DNA from: Agromyces cerinus subsp. cerinus
GTDB taxonomy: Bacteria; Actinomycetota; Actinomycetes; Actinomycetales; Microbacteriaceae
Assembly: GCF_900142065.1 (NCBI RefSeq)
Contig: NZ_FSRJ01000003.1
Span: 62,001-126,000, forward strand
Length of the DNA stretch: 64,000 bases
Reading direction: 5' to 3'
Shown here: one piece after another, positions 27,275 through 36,245 of the stretch
Layout: each line of letters begins with the position of its first letter
How positions within the stretch are numbered: position 1 is the first letter of the stretch
Position numbers and translations under genes: made by a program
The notes under the pieces: generated by a model
Told to the model about the DNA's origin: nothing
Seen by the model: only the letters and a program-made list of their open reading frames with translations
Databases searched by the model: none

Positions 27275-28405
27275 CTACTGCGGGTGCCCTTCTTGTGAGC
27301 CCGGTACAAGCTCACCCAGAATCGTGAGGAGGATGTCCACAGATTCCTCTTCACCGATCGAGATGCGGATGCCGTCGGGGGCGAACGCCCGGGTCACGAT
27401 TCCGGCGTCGAAGAGACGCTCCGCCACGGCGGTCGTCGCCTCGCCGGCGGGGAGCCAGACGAAGTTGCTGCGCGCGACCGGCACCGGCCAGCCCTGCGCC
27501 ACGAGGGTCGCGTGTACGCGATCGCGTCGATCGGCGATCGCCCCGACCCGCTCGAGCAGCTCGGCCTCGGCGGCGGGCTCGAGCGAGGCGATGGCAGCGG
27601 ATGCCGCAGCAGCCGTGACCCCGAGGGGGATCGCCGTGGCGCGGGCGGCGTCGAGCAGTTCGACGGGACCGATGGCGTAGCCCACCCGGAGGCCGGCGAG
27701 GCCGTAGGCCTTCGAGAAGGTGCGGAGCATGACGAGGTTCGGGTAGCGGCCGATGAGCGTCGCCCCGTCGACGGCGTCGTCGGCGCTGCCGTCGCCGCGC
27801 ACGAACTCCGCGTACGCCTCGTCGAGCAGCACGAGGCGGTCGGCGGGGACCTTCGCCATGAACGCCTCGAACTCGGCGGCGGTCACGACGACGCCCGTGG
27901 GGTTGTTCGGCGAGCAGACGATGACGACCCGGGTGCGGTCGGTGATCGCCGCCGCCATCGCGTCGAGGTCGTGGCCGTGGTCGGCGCGGTTCGGCACCAT
28001 CACGCTCGTGGCGCCTGCCACCGTGACGAGGCCGGGGTAGGCCTCGAACGAGCGCCAGGAGTAGACGACCTCGTCGCCGGGTGCGGCGGCCGCGAGGATG
28101 AACTGCGCGAGGAGCGCGACCGACCCTGCGCCGATCAGCACCTCGTCGGCCGTGACGCCGAAGCGCTCGGCGAGCCGCTCGCGAAGGGCGAGCGCCGTGG
28201 CATCCGGGTACCGGTTGATGTCGTGCGCCGCGCTTGCGACGACCTCGACGACCGAGGGCAGCGGCCCGAACGGGTTCTCGTTGCTCGACAGCTTGAAGCC
28301 GTCGGCGGGCGCGGGGCGCCCCTGTCGGTACGGCGGAAGGGCGGCGATCTCGGGGCGCAGGCGTACGCGCGCCCCCGTGGGCTCCGGTGCGGTCACGATT
28401 TCCAC
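27275..28405 (-). CDS. histidinol-phosphate / aromatic amino acid aminotransferase
   Basis: 376 residues, fold-type I PLP aminotransferase. [11 protein letters not shown] at the start, [17 protein letters not shown] and Lys232 in [16 protein letters not shown] are HisC-family hallmarks. The same family includes Pat (aromatic aminotransferase); the two cannot be separated here. It is read in the same direction as the E1-E2 genes after it, spaced 16 bases, which suggests an operon. Start is GTG 28405. No other his genes nearby argue for Pat. Confidence 0.88.
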   Translation of the reverse strand: MEIVTAPEPTGARVRLRPEIAALPPYRQGRPAPADGFKLSSNENPFGPLPSVVEVVASAAHDINRYPDATALALRERLAERFGVTADEVLIGAGSVALLAQFILAAAAPGDEVVYSWRSFEAYPGLVTVAGATSVMVPNRADHGHDLDAMAAAITDRTRVVIVCSPNNPTGVVVTAAEFEAFMAKVPADRLVLLDEAYAEFVRGDGSADDAVDGATLIGRYPNLVMLRTFSKAYGLAGLRVGYAIGPVELLDAARATAIPLGVTAAAASAAIASLEPAAEAELLERVGAIADRRDRVHATLVAQGWPVPVARSNFVWLPAGEATTAVAERLFDAGIVTRAFAPDGIRISIGEEESVDILLTILGELVPGSQEGHPQ

Positions 28406-28449
28406 CGTACTCCTTCGCTCCCGACTGGCCCGTCTGACAGAGTGGACGC

Positions 28450-28836
28450 ATGCGGTTCATCGTCAAGGTCATCGTCATCGCGCTCGCCCTCTGGCTCACG
28501 ACACTCATCGTGTCGGGCGTCAGCGTCGTGCCCTACGAGGACACCCAGCTCGCGACGGTGCTCACCTACCTGCTCGTCGCGCTCATCTTCGGCCTCGTGA
28601 ACGCCATCATCGGCAACTTCATCAGGATCGTCGCGTTCCCGCTCTACGTGCTGACCCTCGGGCTCATCTCCTTCATCGTCAACGGCCTCCTGCTGCTGCT
28701 CGTGGACTGGATCAGCGACCTCATGGGCTTCGGCCTCGTTGTCGAGAGCTTCTGGTGGGGCGTTCTGGGCGCACTGGTGCTCGGTCTCATCAGCTGGCTC
28801 ATCGGCTTGGTGCTCCGCCCGGTGTCGAAGGGCTGA
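28450..28836 (+). CDS. phage-holin-family IV / YvlD-like membrane protein
   Basis: 128 residues with four membrane helices. The pattern [19 protein letters not shown], then [21 protein letters not shown] and [10 protein letters not shown], fits the YvlD/mycobacterial four-helix family. It is named holin for sequence only; no phage genes are near. Its last 38 bases overlap the end of the opposite-strand hydrolase gene. Confidence 0.85.
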   Translation: MRFIVKVIVIALALWLTTLIVSGVSVVPYEDTQLATVLTYLLVALIFGLVNAIIGNFIRIVAFPLYVLTLGLISFIVNGLLLLLVDWISDLMGFGLVVESFWWGVLGALVLGLISWLIGLVLRPVSKG

Positions 28837-30331
28837 GCTCCCGCGTCGCGATCCACCGGCTCATCTCACCCGGCCCGCCGCCGGTGAAGTCGACGAGCTG
28901 CTCGCGGAACGCCACGAGTCGCTCCTCCTCGGAGCCGTCGACGAGCGCTGCCGTCTCGCGATAGCGGAACAGCTCGTGGGCCGGAACCGCGGCGTCGTAC
29001 TCGGCACCCGCTTCGAGCACGCTTCGCGAAACGGTGAGGCGGTCGGGCGACGGATGCCCCCAGCCACCGGTCGCGGGAACCAGATCCTCCTCGTGCTCGA
29101 TCGAGAGCAGCGGCCTGCCGTCGGGGAGGACGGCCGAGGCGACGGGGCCGCCGACGCTCACGGCCGCGACAACGTTGAGTTCGGGGTCTGCTGCGAGGCC
29201 CGCGGCCGCGGCGCCGCCTCCCGAGTACCCGATCGGCACGATCGGATCGCCCGGCTTCGCCCCGGCGTCGGCGAGCGCCAGGCGGGCCGCGCGGTCGACC
29301 GCCGCCGAGTCGGCGCCGGCGAGGCGCAGCGCGTCGATGGCCGAATCGTCGGCGATGCCGTGCACGTTGCTCGTCATGTCGTTCGTCTCGGCGCCGGCCG
29401 TGGTGGTGAAGTCGACCGTGCCGCCGATGTAGACGACCCAGCGCGGGTCGGTCGCATCGCCATAGCGTTCCACCCGGATCTGCGCGTCGGCGTCGGACAA
29501 CGGAATGCGCTCGATGAGATCGGCGACACCGGTGGGGGCGGCGACCGGGGCATCGAGGGGAGGCCCGTCGGTGCGGGCTGCCGGGCCGCCCGCACGCTGA
29601 TGCACCGGCGCAGGCGGCGCCGCACGCCCGTCGGGCGGCTGACGTCGCACGCTCACCTGACCGTCGACGAGCACCCTGCTGCCGAAGACAGCACCGACCA
29701 ACCCGGCGGCACCGAGGAGCAGCGACGCGGACTCGGGCGCGCGGATCTCGTGGCCCGCACCGACGGTGACCCCCGGGGGCACGAGCAGCGCGCCGCCGGC
29801 GACCTCGTCGACCGAATCGACCGCGGTCGCGACGAACGAGACGAACTCGGGGCTCTGGAGCACGTCGTCGAGATCGTCTCCACGCGCGAACGCGATCGCG
29901 GCAGCGCCCGCGGCGATCGCCTGCACCGTCACGAGCGGAAGCACGTGCAGCGAGAAGCCCAGAGCCCACGCCGCGACCTGGCCGCCGAGTCGCGCGTAGT
30001 GGTCGATCGACGCCTCAGCGGCACCGTATCGTTCGCCGGCTTCGACGAGCGCGGCGCGCAGTTGCCTCGCACGCTCGTTCGCCGTCTCCACCGCTCTCCC
30101 GCCCGACCTCAGGTCGGCCGCCGCTCGGCCGAGCCCTCCTGCGGAGATCGAACTCTGCATGGGGGAGTCCACGACGGGCGCGAGCGCCTCCAGCCGCCCG
30201 GTCAGCTCGCCGAACGTCGCCCCCCATCCGGCGAGCACGGCATCGATGGATCCGAGCCGCGCCGCCTCCTCGAAGAGTTCGGCGGTGGCGACGGCCGTCG
30301 AGCCGCCCCCGGAGATGATCAGCTCACCCAT
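28799..30331 (-). CDS. alpha/beta-hydrolase with N-terminal ESX-like helical domain
   Basis: 510 residues from ATG 30331, overlapping the preceding small gene by 13 bases. Residues 1-120 are helical and Ala-rich, like WXG100/LXG-type secretion domains; 125-150 and 200-220 are hydrophobic; 225-265 is a Pro/Ala linker. The C-terminal alpha/beta-hydrolase has nucleophile elbow GYSGGG (Ser370), with candidate acid EHEEDLV and His near PAHELFRY. The order resembles actinobacterial type VII secretion substrates with a lipase/esterase effector. Its small partner is encoded upstream. Secretion is inference; no esx core genes are in the window. Confidence 0.7.
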   Translation of the reverse strand: MGELIISGGGSTAVATAELFEEAARLGSIDAVLAGWGATFGELTGRLEALAPVVDSPMQSSISAGGLGRAAADLRSGGRAVETANERARQLRAALVEAGERYGAAEASIDHYARLGGQVAAWALGFSLHVLPLVTVQAIAAGAAAIAFARGDDLDDVLQSPEFVSFVATAVDSVDEVAGGALLVPPGVTVGAGHEIRAPESASLLLGAAGLVGAVFGSRVLVDGQVSVRRQPPDGRAAPPAPVHQRAGGPAARTDGPPLDAPVAAPTGVADLIERIPLSDADAQIRVERYGDATDPRWVVYIGGTVDFTTTAGAETNDMTSNVHGIADDSAIDALRLAGADSAAVDRAARLALADAGAKPGDPIVPIGYSGGGAAAAGLAADPELNVVAAVSVGGPVASAVLPDGRPLLSIEHEEDLVPATGGWGHPSPDRLTVSRSVLEAGAEYDAAVPAHELFRYRETAALVDGSEEERLVAFREQLVDFTGGGPGEMSRWIATRELSPSTPGGAPSR

Positions 30332-30684
30332 GCGCCCCGCCCCGCTCCGTGCCAGTCGTCGGTGCGCATGCCCGCCGCACGTGCCGCCGCGGCATCCTGC
30401 ACGGCCTCGAGTTCGCGGATCGTCGCCTCGATCACCGGGGCGGCGGCGTCGAGACACGACTGCGCTCTGGTCACCTCGGTGCCGAGCTCGGCAAGCCTGG
30501 TGGCGTAGGCCTCGGATGCCTCGGAACGCCAGGACGTGCACCGGGCCGCGGGCAGGCTCGGAGCGGCATCCGCGATGACGCTCGCGAGCTCGCGCACGGC
30601 GTACAGCACCGACCGGGCCTCCATGAGCTGCTGCTCGAGGGCGAGCCTGCCGAGGGCGAGCGACGCCTGATCCAAACCGTCCAT
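30319..30684 (-). CDS. WXG100-like small helical protein
   Basis: 121 residues, almost wholly helical, with SWRSEASEAYATRL in the middle. W52-R-S54 sits where WXG100 proteins have W-x-G. Its stop overlaps the start of the hydrolase gene, so the two are translated together. WXG100 proteins usually dimerise with partners of this kind, as ESX export pairs. The C-terminal YxxxD/E export signal is not obvious. ATG 30684 is near GAGGATCG. Confidence 0.55.
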   Translation of the reverse strand: MDGLDQASLALGRLALEQQLMEARSVLYAVRELASVIADAAPSLPAARCTSWRSEASEAYATRLAELGTEVTRAQSCLDAAAPVIEATIRELEAVQDAAAARAAGMRTDDWHGAGRGAWVS

Positions 30685-30781
30685 TCGTCGATCCTCGCGG
30701 CGGCGGTGCGACGATCCTCGGGCCCATACGAGATCGTTGAGCGGCGAGCGAAGGCTCCAGCTGTGGAGGGGGAGTGTCGCC

Positions 30782-31681
30782 TCAGTCGGCGAGCACCGCG
30801 TCGAGCGCGTGCACGCCGACCCGGCCGAGCCGCCCGGAGGCGCCGATCGCGTCGATGATCGCGCTGCCGAGCACGAGCGCCCAGCCGCGGGCGCGGTCCC
30901 ACATCGCGGCGTCCGTCGCGCGAAGCCGGTCTATCTCGGCGCGGAAGACCGCGCGCGCCGGGGCATCGAAGGTGAGCCAGGCCGTGGCGAGATCGCCGGC
31001 AGGGTCGCCGGCGCAGACATCGCCGAAGTCGATGACCGCTGCCAGATCGCCGGATGCCGCGAGCACGAGGTTCGCGGGATGCAGGTCTCCGTGCAGCCAG
31101 GTCGGCGGGCCTGACCATTCCGCCGCGGCGAGTCCACGGTTCCAGACGGCGCGGAGCGCCTCGATTTTTTCGGGTTCCGACGCGAGTCCGCGCTCGAACC
31201 TCCCCTGCACGACCTCGTCGCGCTCGGCGAGCGGCACACCGCGATAGGGGTTGGTCGGGGCGTCCGCGGGCGCGGAGACCGCGAGCTCCGCGACGAACCC
31301 CGCCAGTGACGTGGCGGCGGCGGCTCGTGCCGAGGGAGCCACGTCGGCCGCACTCACCCCGTCGAACCAGGGCAGGATGCTCCACGGGAAGCCGAACCCG
31401 AGTTCGGGGTCCGGGCGGCCGATCCGCACGGGCGCCGGCACCGGCACCGTGACGCGCGAGGCGATCTCGGGCAGCCAGCGCTGCTCGTGCAGCACGAGAC
31501 CGGCGGCGATCGTGCGCCGCGGCAACCGCACCAGGTGGTGCTCGCCGAGGCGGAACATCGCGTTGTCCCATCCGTTCGCGACCAGTTCGATCGGCCCGGC
31601 GAGATCGGGGTGCTGCGCCGCCACGAGCTGGCCGGCCAGTCGTGCATCGACGAGGATGTCAGGCTCGGGGGCATCCGTCAT
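30782..31681 (-). CDS. APH-family phosphotransferase
   Basis: 299 residues. Brenner-type catalytic loop HGDLHPANLVLA and metal site VIDFGDVCAGDPAGDLA place it in the aminoglycoside/choline-kinase fold, close to the macrolide/aminoglycoside phosphotransferase-like group. LVANGWDNAMFRLGEHHLVRLPRR holds the nucleotide-binding beta strands with Lys replaced by Arg. It may modify a drug or a cell metabolite; no resistance phenotype can be claimed. ATG 31681. Confidence 0.85.
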   Translation of the reverse strand: MTDAPEPDILVDARLAGQLVAAQHPDLAGPIELVANGWDNAMFRLGEHHLVRLPRRTIAAGLVLHEQRWLPEIASRVTVPVPAPVRIGRPDPELGFGFPWSILPWFDGVSAADVAPSARAAAATSLAGFVAELAVSAPADAPTNPYRGVPLAERDEVVQGRFERGLASEPEKIEALRAVWNRGLAAAEWSGPPTWLHGDLHPANLVLAASGDLAAVIDFGDVCAGDPAGDLATAWLTFDAPARAVFRAEIDRLRATDAAMWDRARGWALVLGSAIIDAIGASGRLGRVGVHALDAVLAD

Positions 31682-31768
31682 CGGCTCACCCCCGTCTGCT
31701 CGCCTCGCTCGACCGCCCAGCGTACCGCCCCCGAACTGGTGCTGTGCGATCGCCCGAAGTCGTCCACA

Positions 31769-32305
31769 ATGGAACCCATGACGCGAGCGGATTCCGCGGG
31801 GGACGACGCGCCGCCGTTCAGAGTGTCGTTCGTGTGCACGGGAAACATCTGTCGCTCTCCGATGGCGGAGGTGGTGCTGCGCGCACACGCCGATCGCGCC
31901 GGGCTCGGCGACCGGCTGTCGATCGAGTCCGCGGCGACGGGCGACTGGCACGTCGGCGAACCCGCCGACCGGCGCACGGTCGATGCCCTCGAACGCGCCG
32001 GGTACGACGGGAGCGGTCATCGGGCGCGCCAGTTCGAGGCGACCGACTTCCCGCGGCTCGACCTCGTGGTGGCCTTCGACCGCGGGCAGGCGCGCATCCT
32101 GCGCAACTGGGCGCCGGGCGCGGCCGAGCAGGAGAAGGTGCGGATGCTGCTCGAGTTCGGGCCCGATTCGGCCGAGCTGCAGGACGTTCCCGACCCCTAC
32201 TACTCCGACGAACCGATGTTCGATCGAGTCCTTGAGATGATTGAACGGTCGACGTCGGCGCTATTCCGGCAACTCGCACCAGCACTCAGACAAGGAATCC
32301 GATGA
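31769..32305 (+). CDS. low-molecular-weight protein-tyrosine phosphatase
   Basis: 178 residues from ATG 31769; ATG 31778 is equally possible and neither has a clear Shine-Dalgarno, so the transcript may be leaderless. P-loop CTGNICRS carries Cys and Arg of CX5R, and DVPDPYYSDE supplies the general acid Asp. LMW-PTPs dephosphorylate tyrosine-protein or arginine-phosphate substrates; the target is unknown. It overlaps purB by ATGA and is therefore co-transcribed with it. Confidence 0.88.
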   Translation: MEPMTRADSAGDDAPPFRVSFVCTGNICRSPMAEVVLRAHADRAGLGDRLSIESAATGDWHVGEPADRRTVDALERAGYDGSGHRARQFEATDFPRLDLVVAFDRGQARILRNWAPGAAEQEKVRMLLEFGPDSAELQDVPDPYYSDEPMFDRVLEMIERSTSALFRQLAPALRQGIR

Positions 32306-33684
32306 CTTCGCTGCCTCCCCAGCCGCTCAGCCCCCTCGACGGACGGTACCGATTGGCGGTCGGCGAGCTCGGCGAGCACCTCTCAGAGGCCGGTCTCAAC
32401 CGGGCGCGCGTGCACGTCGAGGTCGAGTGGCTGATCGCCCAGACCGACCGCGGCTTCTTCGGCTCGTCGCCGCTGACCGACCACCAGAAGGCGAGCCTGC
32501 GCCAGGTCGTCGCCGACTTCGGCCAGCCCGACATCGACGAGCTCGCAGGCCTCGAGGCCACCACCCGGCACGACGTCAAGGCCGTGGAGTACTACGTGCG
32601 CCGCCGCCTCTCCGACCTCGGCCTCGACGCGATCGCCGAGCTCACGCACTTCGCCTGCACGAGCGAGGACATCAACAACCTCTCCTACGCGATCACGGTG
32701 CGCGACGCCGTGCGCGACGTCTGGCTGCCGAAGTACCGCGCCGTGATCGAGACGATCGAGGCGCTCGCCCGCGAGCACCGGGACGCCTCGATGCTCTCGC
32801 GCACCCACGGCCAGCCGGCCACGCCGTCGACCATGGGCAAGGAGCTCGCGGTCTTCGCGTACCGCCTGCGCCGCATCGAGCGCCAGGTCGAGGCGACCGA
32901 GTACCTCGGCAAGTTCTCGGGCGCGACCGGCACCTTCTCGGCGCACGTCGTCGCCGCCCCGGATGTCTCGTGGCCCGAGGTCTCTCGCGAGTTCGTCGAG
33001 TCGCTCGGCCTCACCTGGAACCCGCTCACCACGCAGATCGAGTCGCACGACTGGCAGGCCGAGCTCTACGGCAAGGTCTCGCACGCCAACCGCGTACTGC
33101 ACAACCTCGCGACCGACATCTGGACCTACATCTCGCTCGGCATCTTCCGCCAGATCCCCGCGCCCGGCGCGACCGGCTCGTCGACGATGCCGCACAAGGT
33201 CAACCCGATCCGCTTCGAGAACGCCGAGGCGAACCTCGAGCTCTCGAGCGCCCTGCTCGACTCGCTCGCCGCGACCCTCGTCACCTCGCGCATGCAGCGC
33301 GACCTCACAGACTCGAGCGCCCAGCGCAACATCGGCGTCGGCTTCGGGCACTCGATGCTCGCCCTCGACAACATCCAGCGCGGCCTCGGCGAGATCGACC
33401 TCGACCTCACGGTGCTCGCCGCCGACCTCAACGGCAACTGGGAGGTGCTCGGCGAGGCGATCCAGACGGTCATCCGCGCCGAGGTCGTCGCCGGCCGGTC
33501 GACCATCGCCGACCCCTACGCGATGCTCAAGGAGCTCACCCGCGGCAAGCGGGTCGGCGCCGCCGAGCTCGCGGAGTTCGTGAACGGCCTCGAGATCGGC
33601 GATGCCGCGAAGCAGCGCCTGCTCGCCCTCACGCCGCAGTCGTACACCGGCATCGCCTCGGAGCTCGTCGACCGCCTGAGCTGA
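32302..33684 (+). CDS. purB: adenylosuccinate lyase
   Basis: 460 residues. Fumarase/aspartase-superfamily signature GSSTMPHKVNPIRFENAEANL and the catalytic regions HFACTSEDINNLSYA and SRTHGQPATPSTMGKE identify PurB. It splits adenylosuccinate and SAICAR, releasing fumarate, in purine synthesis. It starts within the phosphatase stop codon (ATGA). A hairpin follows its end. Confidence 0.96.
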   Translation: MTSLPPQPLSPLDGRYRLAVGELGEHLSEAGLNRARVHVEVEWLIAQTDRGFFGSSPLTDHQKASLRQVVADFGQPDIDELAGLEATTRHDVKAVEYYVRRRLSDLGLDAIAELTHFACTSEDINNLSYAITVRDAVRDVWLPKYRAVIETIEALAREHRDASMLSRTHGQPATPSTMGKELAVFAYRLRRIERQVEATEYLGKFSGATGTFSAHVVAAPDVSWPEVSREFVESLGLTWNPLTTQIESHDWQAELYGKVSHANRVLHNLATDIWTYISLGIFRQIPAPGATGSSTMPHKVNPIRFENAEANLELSSALLDSLAATLVTSRMQRDLTDSSAQRNIGVGFGHSMLALDNIQRGLGEIDLDLTVLAADLNGNWEVLGEAIQTVIRAEVVAGRSTIADPYAMLKELTRGKRVGAAELAEFVNGLEIGDAAKQRLLALTPQSYTGIASELVDRLS

Positions 33685-33691
33685 CGTCGCG

Positions 33692-33724
33692 CCGCGGCAT
33701 CCGCCCCAGGGCAGGATGCCGCGG
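33692..33724. terminator. hairpin between convergent purB and small membrane gene
   Basis: CCGCGGCATCC (33692-33702) pairs perfectly with GGATGCCGCGG (33714-33724) around an 11-base loop. It lies between converging genes and probably serves both. Confidence 0.65.
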
Positions 33725-33756
33725 TCGGTGCGTGGTGCCGCGGTCGCCGACTCGCG

Positions 33757-34092
33757 TCAGCGACCGGGGGTGCCGGGCTCGGCCGGGCCGTCGGTCTCGT
33801 CGGGCTTCGACGCATCCGGCGCGGTCGGCGCATCGGGCGCGGACGCGGCACCGCCGTCGATCTCGGCCGTCTCCTCGGCGTTGGGCTTGATCGCCATCGA
33901 GAGCAGCGCGAGCGTCATGAGCACGGCGATGAAGGCGATGCCGGCGACGATCAGGGCGAGGGTGAGGTCGCGGGCGGTGACGAGCACCACGACGCCCGTG
34001 AAGACGGCGGCGATCGCGGCGCCGCCGACGTACTCGATGGGGCGGAGCATGTCGCGCCGGCTCGGCTTGTAGTCACCGGGGGTGTTGGTCAC
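33757..34092 (-). CDS. small membrane protein with acidic Pro-rich tail
   Basis: 111 residues. Two membrane helices (AAIAAVFTGVVVLVTA and LIVAGIAFIAVLMTLALLSMA) follow a basic start; the tail is Asp/Pro/Ala-rich. GTG 34092 overlaps the upstream gene stop (GTGA), so the two are translationally coupled. Unknown function. Confidence 0.75.
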   Translation of the reverse strand: MTNTPGDYKPSRRDMLRPIEYVGGAAIAAVFTGVVVLVTARDLTLALIVAGIAFIAVLMTLALLSMAIKPNAEETAEIDGGAASAPDAPTAPDASKPDETDGPAEPGTPGR

Positions 34093-34691
34093 GAGGTCTG
34101 CTCCGTTCCGGGGGCGTCGGGCGCGCCATCCGCTGGGCTGGTGGCCCACTTCAGCGAGAACCCGCCGATCACGAGGTAGACGCCGAGGATGACGAGGTAG
34201 CCGCCGAGCAGGCCGACCGCGGTGACGGCGTCGAGCGGGATGACGAGGAACACGAGCGCGAGGATCGCGGTGAAGGCGCCGGCGGCGATCCAGTCGCGCG
34301 CGGCCGGAGTGCGGCCGCGGGCGCGGAGGCCGGCGAAGAGTTCGAGGATGCCGGTGATGGCAGCCCAGACGCTCACGAGGTAGAGCAGGAACGCCAGCCC
34401 GCCGGGCACGGTGAGGGCCAGCAGGCCGGCGGCGACGGTCACCACGGCGGCGATCACGAAGAACGAGCGGATGCCGCGCTCCGCCGTGAACCGCAGTGAC
34501 AGCGCACCCGTGATGAGGCCCGACACGACGGCCCAGAGGCCGAAGACGAGGAGGCCGAACTCGGGGGAGTGGTTCTGCGAGAAGGTGATGACGGCGGCGG
34601 GCACGAGTGCCAGGATGCCGCGGACGACCGGGACGACCCAGTACCGGGCACGCTCGGGAGCGGCGGCGATGGCCACGACGACCTCTTTCAC
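34089..34691 (-). CDS. HdeD/DUF308-like membrane protein
   Basis: 200 residues, GTG start 34691, about six helices. GLWAVVSGLITGALSLRF and VWAAITGILELFAGLRA match the repeated helix pairs of the HdeD (DUF308) family, acid-resistance membrane proteins in enterobacteria. Its function in actinobacteria is unknown. It is coupled to the small membrane gene that follows. Confidence 0.75.
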   Translation of the reverse strand: MKEVVVAIAAAPERARYWVVPVVRGILALVPAAVITFSQNHSPEFGLLVFGLWAVVSGLITGALSLRFTAERGIRSFFVIAAVVTVAAGLLALTVPGGLAFLLYLVSVWAAITGILELFAGLRARGRTPAARDWIAAGAFTAILALVFLVIPLDAVTAVGLLGGYLVILGVYLVIGGFSLKWATSPADGAPDAPGTEQTS

Positions 34692-34714
34692 ATCGGTTGG
34701 GGTACCGATCCATC

Positions 34715-35707
34715 CTACGTTGGCGGCGCGGGCGCCGAGTCCGGGGCCGGTGCCGCATCACCGACGGGTGCGTTCCGGGCGACGAGGGCGGCGCCGAGCC
34801 GGCGCAGCTCGCGCCGGAGCGACTCGGGCTCGACGACCTCGAGGAACTCGGCCCACCCGGCGAGGCCGCGAGCGATGATGGCCTCGGTCGGGGCGGTCAC
34901 GACGACGCGCGAGCGGCCTGGATCGAGGTGCGCCTCAGCGACGGCTCGCTGGCCGAACTGCGTGTGCAGCAGCGCCACGACGCCCGAGTCGACGATGACC
35001 GTCGCGGTCGCGGCGGCACGCTGCTGTTCGACTGCGGCGGTGACGCGCTCCCAGACCTCGACGAGGTCGAGGTCGTCGGGGCGGTCCGCCGGTTCGTCGG
35101 TGGGCACGGCGTCGAGCATCCGATCGACGCGGTAGGTGCGCTCGGCGCCGTCGACTCCGCCGAGCAGGTACCAGTGCTCCTGCTTCTGCACGAGTCCCCA
35201 CGGGTCGACAATGCGATCGGCGGGCTCTCGGTTCCACGCGGCGTATCGGATGCGGAGACGCACGCGCTCGACGATCGCGGCTTCGAGCACGGGCAGCAGC
35301 TCGGGTCGCTCGCGAGCCGGCCTGCCCCACTCGCCGGGATCGATGACGACGGCCTCGGCCGCCGCCTCAGCGTCGGTGCGGAAGGTCTCGGGCAGCGCGC
35401 GCACGAGCTTGCGCAGCGCCGCCTTCGCCTCGGGGGCGACGGATGCCGCGGGTCCCACGAGCAGGAACAGTGCCCGTGCTTCACTCGACGACAGGCCGCT
35501 GAGATCGGTGCGGGCTCCGCCGAGGAGCTGCCATCCGCCGCCGCGGCCGGCCTGCGGGTAGACGGGGATGCCCGCGGCGGACAGGGCCTCGAGGTCGCGC
35601 CGCGCGGTTGCGACCGAGACCTCGAGCTCGTCGGCGAGCTGCGCGGCGGTCACCCGCCCCCGAGCCTGCAGGGTGAGGAGCACTGCCACGAGACGGTCTG
35701 CGCGCAT
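34715..35707 (-). CDS. WYL-domain transcriptional regulator
   Basis: 330 residues. Helix-turn-helix (residues 1-65: RGRVTAAQLADELEVSVATARRDLEAL) is followed by a WYL domain with HWYLLGGVDGAERTYRVDRM, and a WCX-type C-terminus. WYL domains sense nucleic-acid or small ligands. It is divergent from the VOC gene at 35811 across 103 bases and probably controls it. ATG 35707. Confidence 0.9.
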   Translation of the reverse strand: MRADRLVAVLLTLQARGRVTAAQLADELEVSVATARRDLEALSAAGIPVYPQAGRGGGWQLLGGARTDLSGLSSSEARALFLLVGPAASVAPEAKAALRKLVRALPETFRTDAEAAAEAVVIDPGEWGRPARERPELLPVLEAAIVERVRLRIRYAAWNREPADRIVDPWGLVQKQEHWYLLGGVDGAERTYRVDRMLDAVPTDEPADRPDDLDLVEVWERVTAAVEQQRAAATATVIVDSGVVALLHTQFGQRAVAEAHLDPGRSRVVVTAPTEAIIARGLAGWAEFLEVVEPESLRRELRRLGAALVARNAPVGDAAPAPDSAPAPPT

Positions 35708-35810
35708 GACTTCATTCTTGCGAACAAAGTAGTCAAGAGGTGAGCACTTCTGCGTTCGAGACTGGTATCAGCAGTTCGAAACCGGATGTCACACCGAGAG
35801 GAAACCACCC

Positions 35811-36200
35811 ATGCTCAGGGGATTCTCCACCGTCAGCTACTACGCCGCCGACCTCGAGGCGGCCACCGCCTGGTACGCCGAGGTGCTCGGCGTCGAGCCC
35901 TATTTCCACCGGCCGGGCTACGTCGAGTTCCGTGTCGGCGACTTCCAGCACGAACTCGGCATCATCGACGCCCGGTACCGCCCGACGTCGTCCGAGATGC
36001 CCGCGGGAGAGATCGTCTACTGGGCCGTCGATGATGTCGCGGCCGCGTTCGACCGTCTCCTCGCGCTCGGCGCGACGAGCTATCAGCCTCTGATGGAGCG
36101 GGGCCCTGGCTTCACGACCGCGTCGGTCGTCGATCCGTTCGGCAACATCCTCGGCGTGATGTTCAACCAGCACTATCTCGACGTGCTCGCCGGGCGGTGA
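35811..36200 (+). CDS. VOC-superfamily (glyoxalase/bleomycin-resistance-like) protein
   Basis: 129 residues. Paired beta-alpha-beta-beta-beta modules are visible: SYYAADLEAATAWYAEVLGVEPYF and DDVAAAFDRLLALGATSYQP, then VVDPFGNILGVMFN at the end. Potential metal ligands are His/Glu at the usual places. ATG 35811 has GAGAGGAAA. Such proteins are commonly divergent from WYL regulators. Substrate unknown. Confidence 0.88.
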   Translation: MLRGFSTVSYYAADLEAATAWYAEVLGVEPYFHRPGYVEFRVGDFQHELGIIDARYRPTSSEMPAGEIVYWAVDDVAAAFDRLLALGATSYQPLMERGPGFTTASVVDPFGNILGVMFNQHYLDVLAGR

Positions 36201-36245
36201 ACCGGCGCCGTCGGGCGGTGAGCGCCGGCTCACCGCCCGACCCGG

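Noticed and set aside
28450-28836. Prophage remnant, because of the phage-holin family name.
   Set aside because: The gene is a YvlD-like membrane protein; no phage structural, lysis or integrase genes are near.
30782-31681. Antibiotic-resistance gene on the strength of the APH motif.
   Set aside because: The fold is shared by choline, homoserine and sugar kinases. No resistance gene cluster or mobile context supports a drug substrate.
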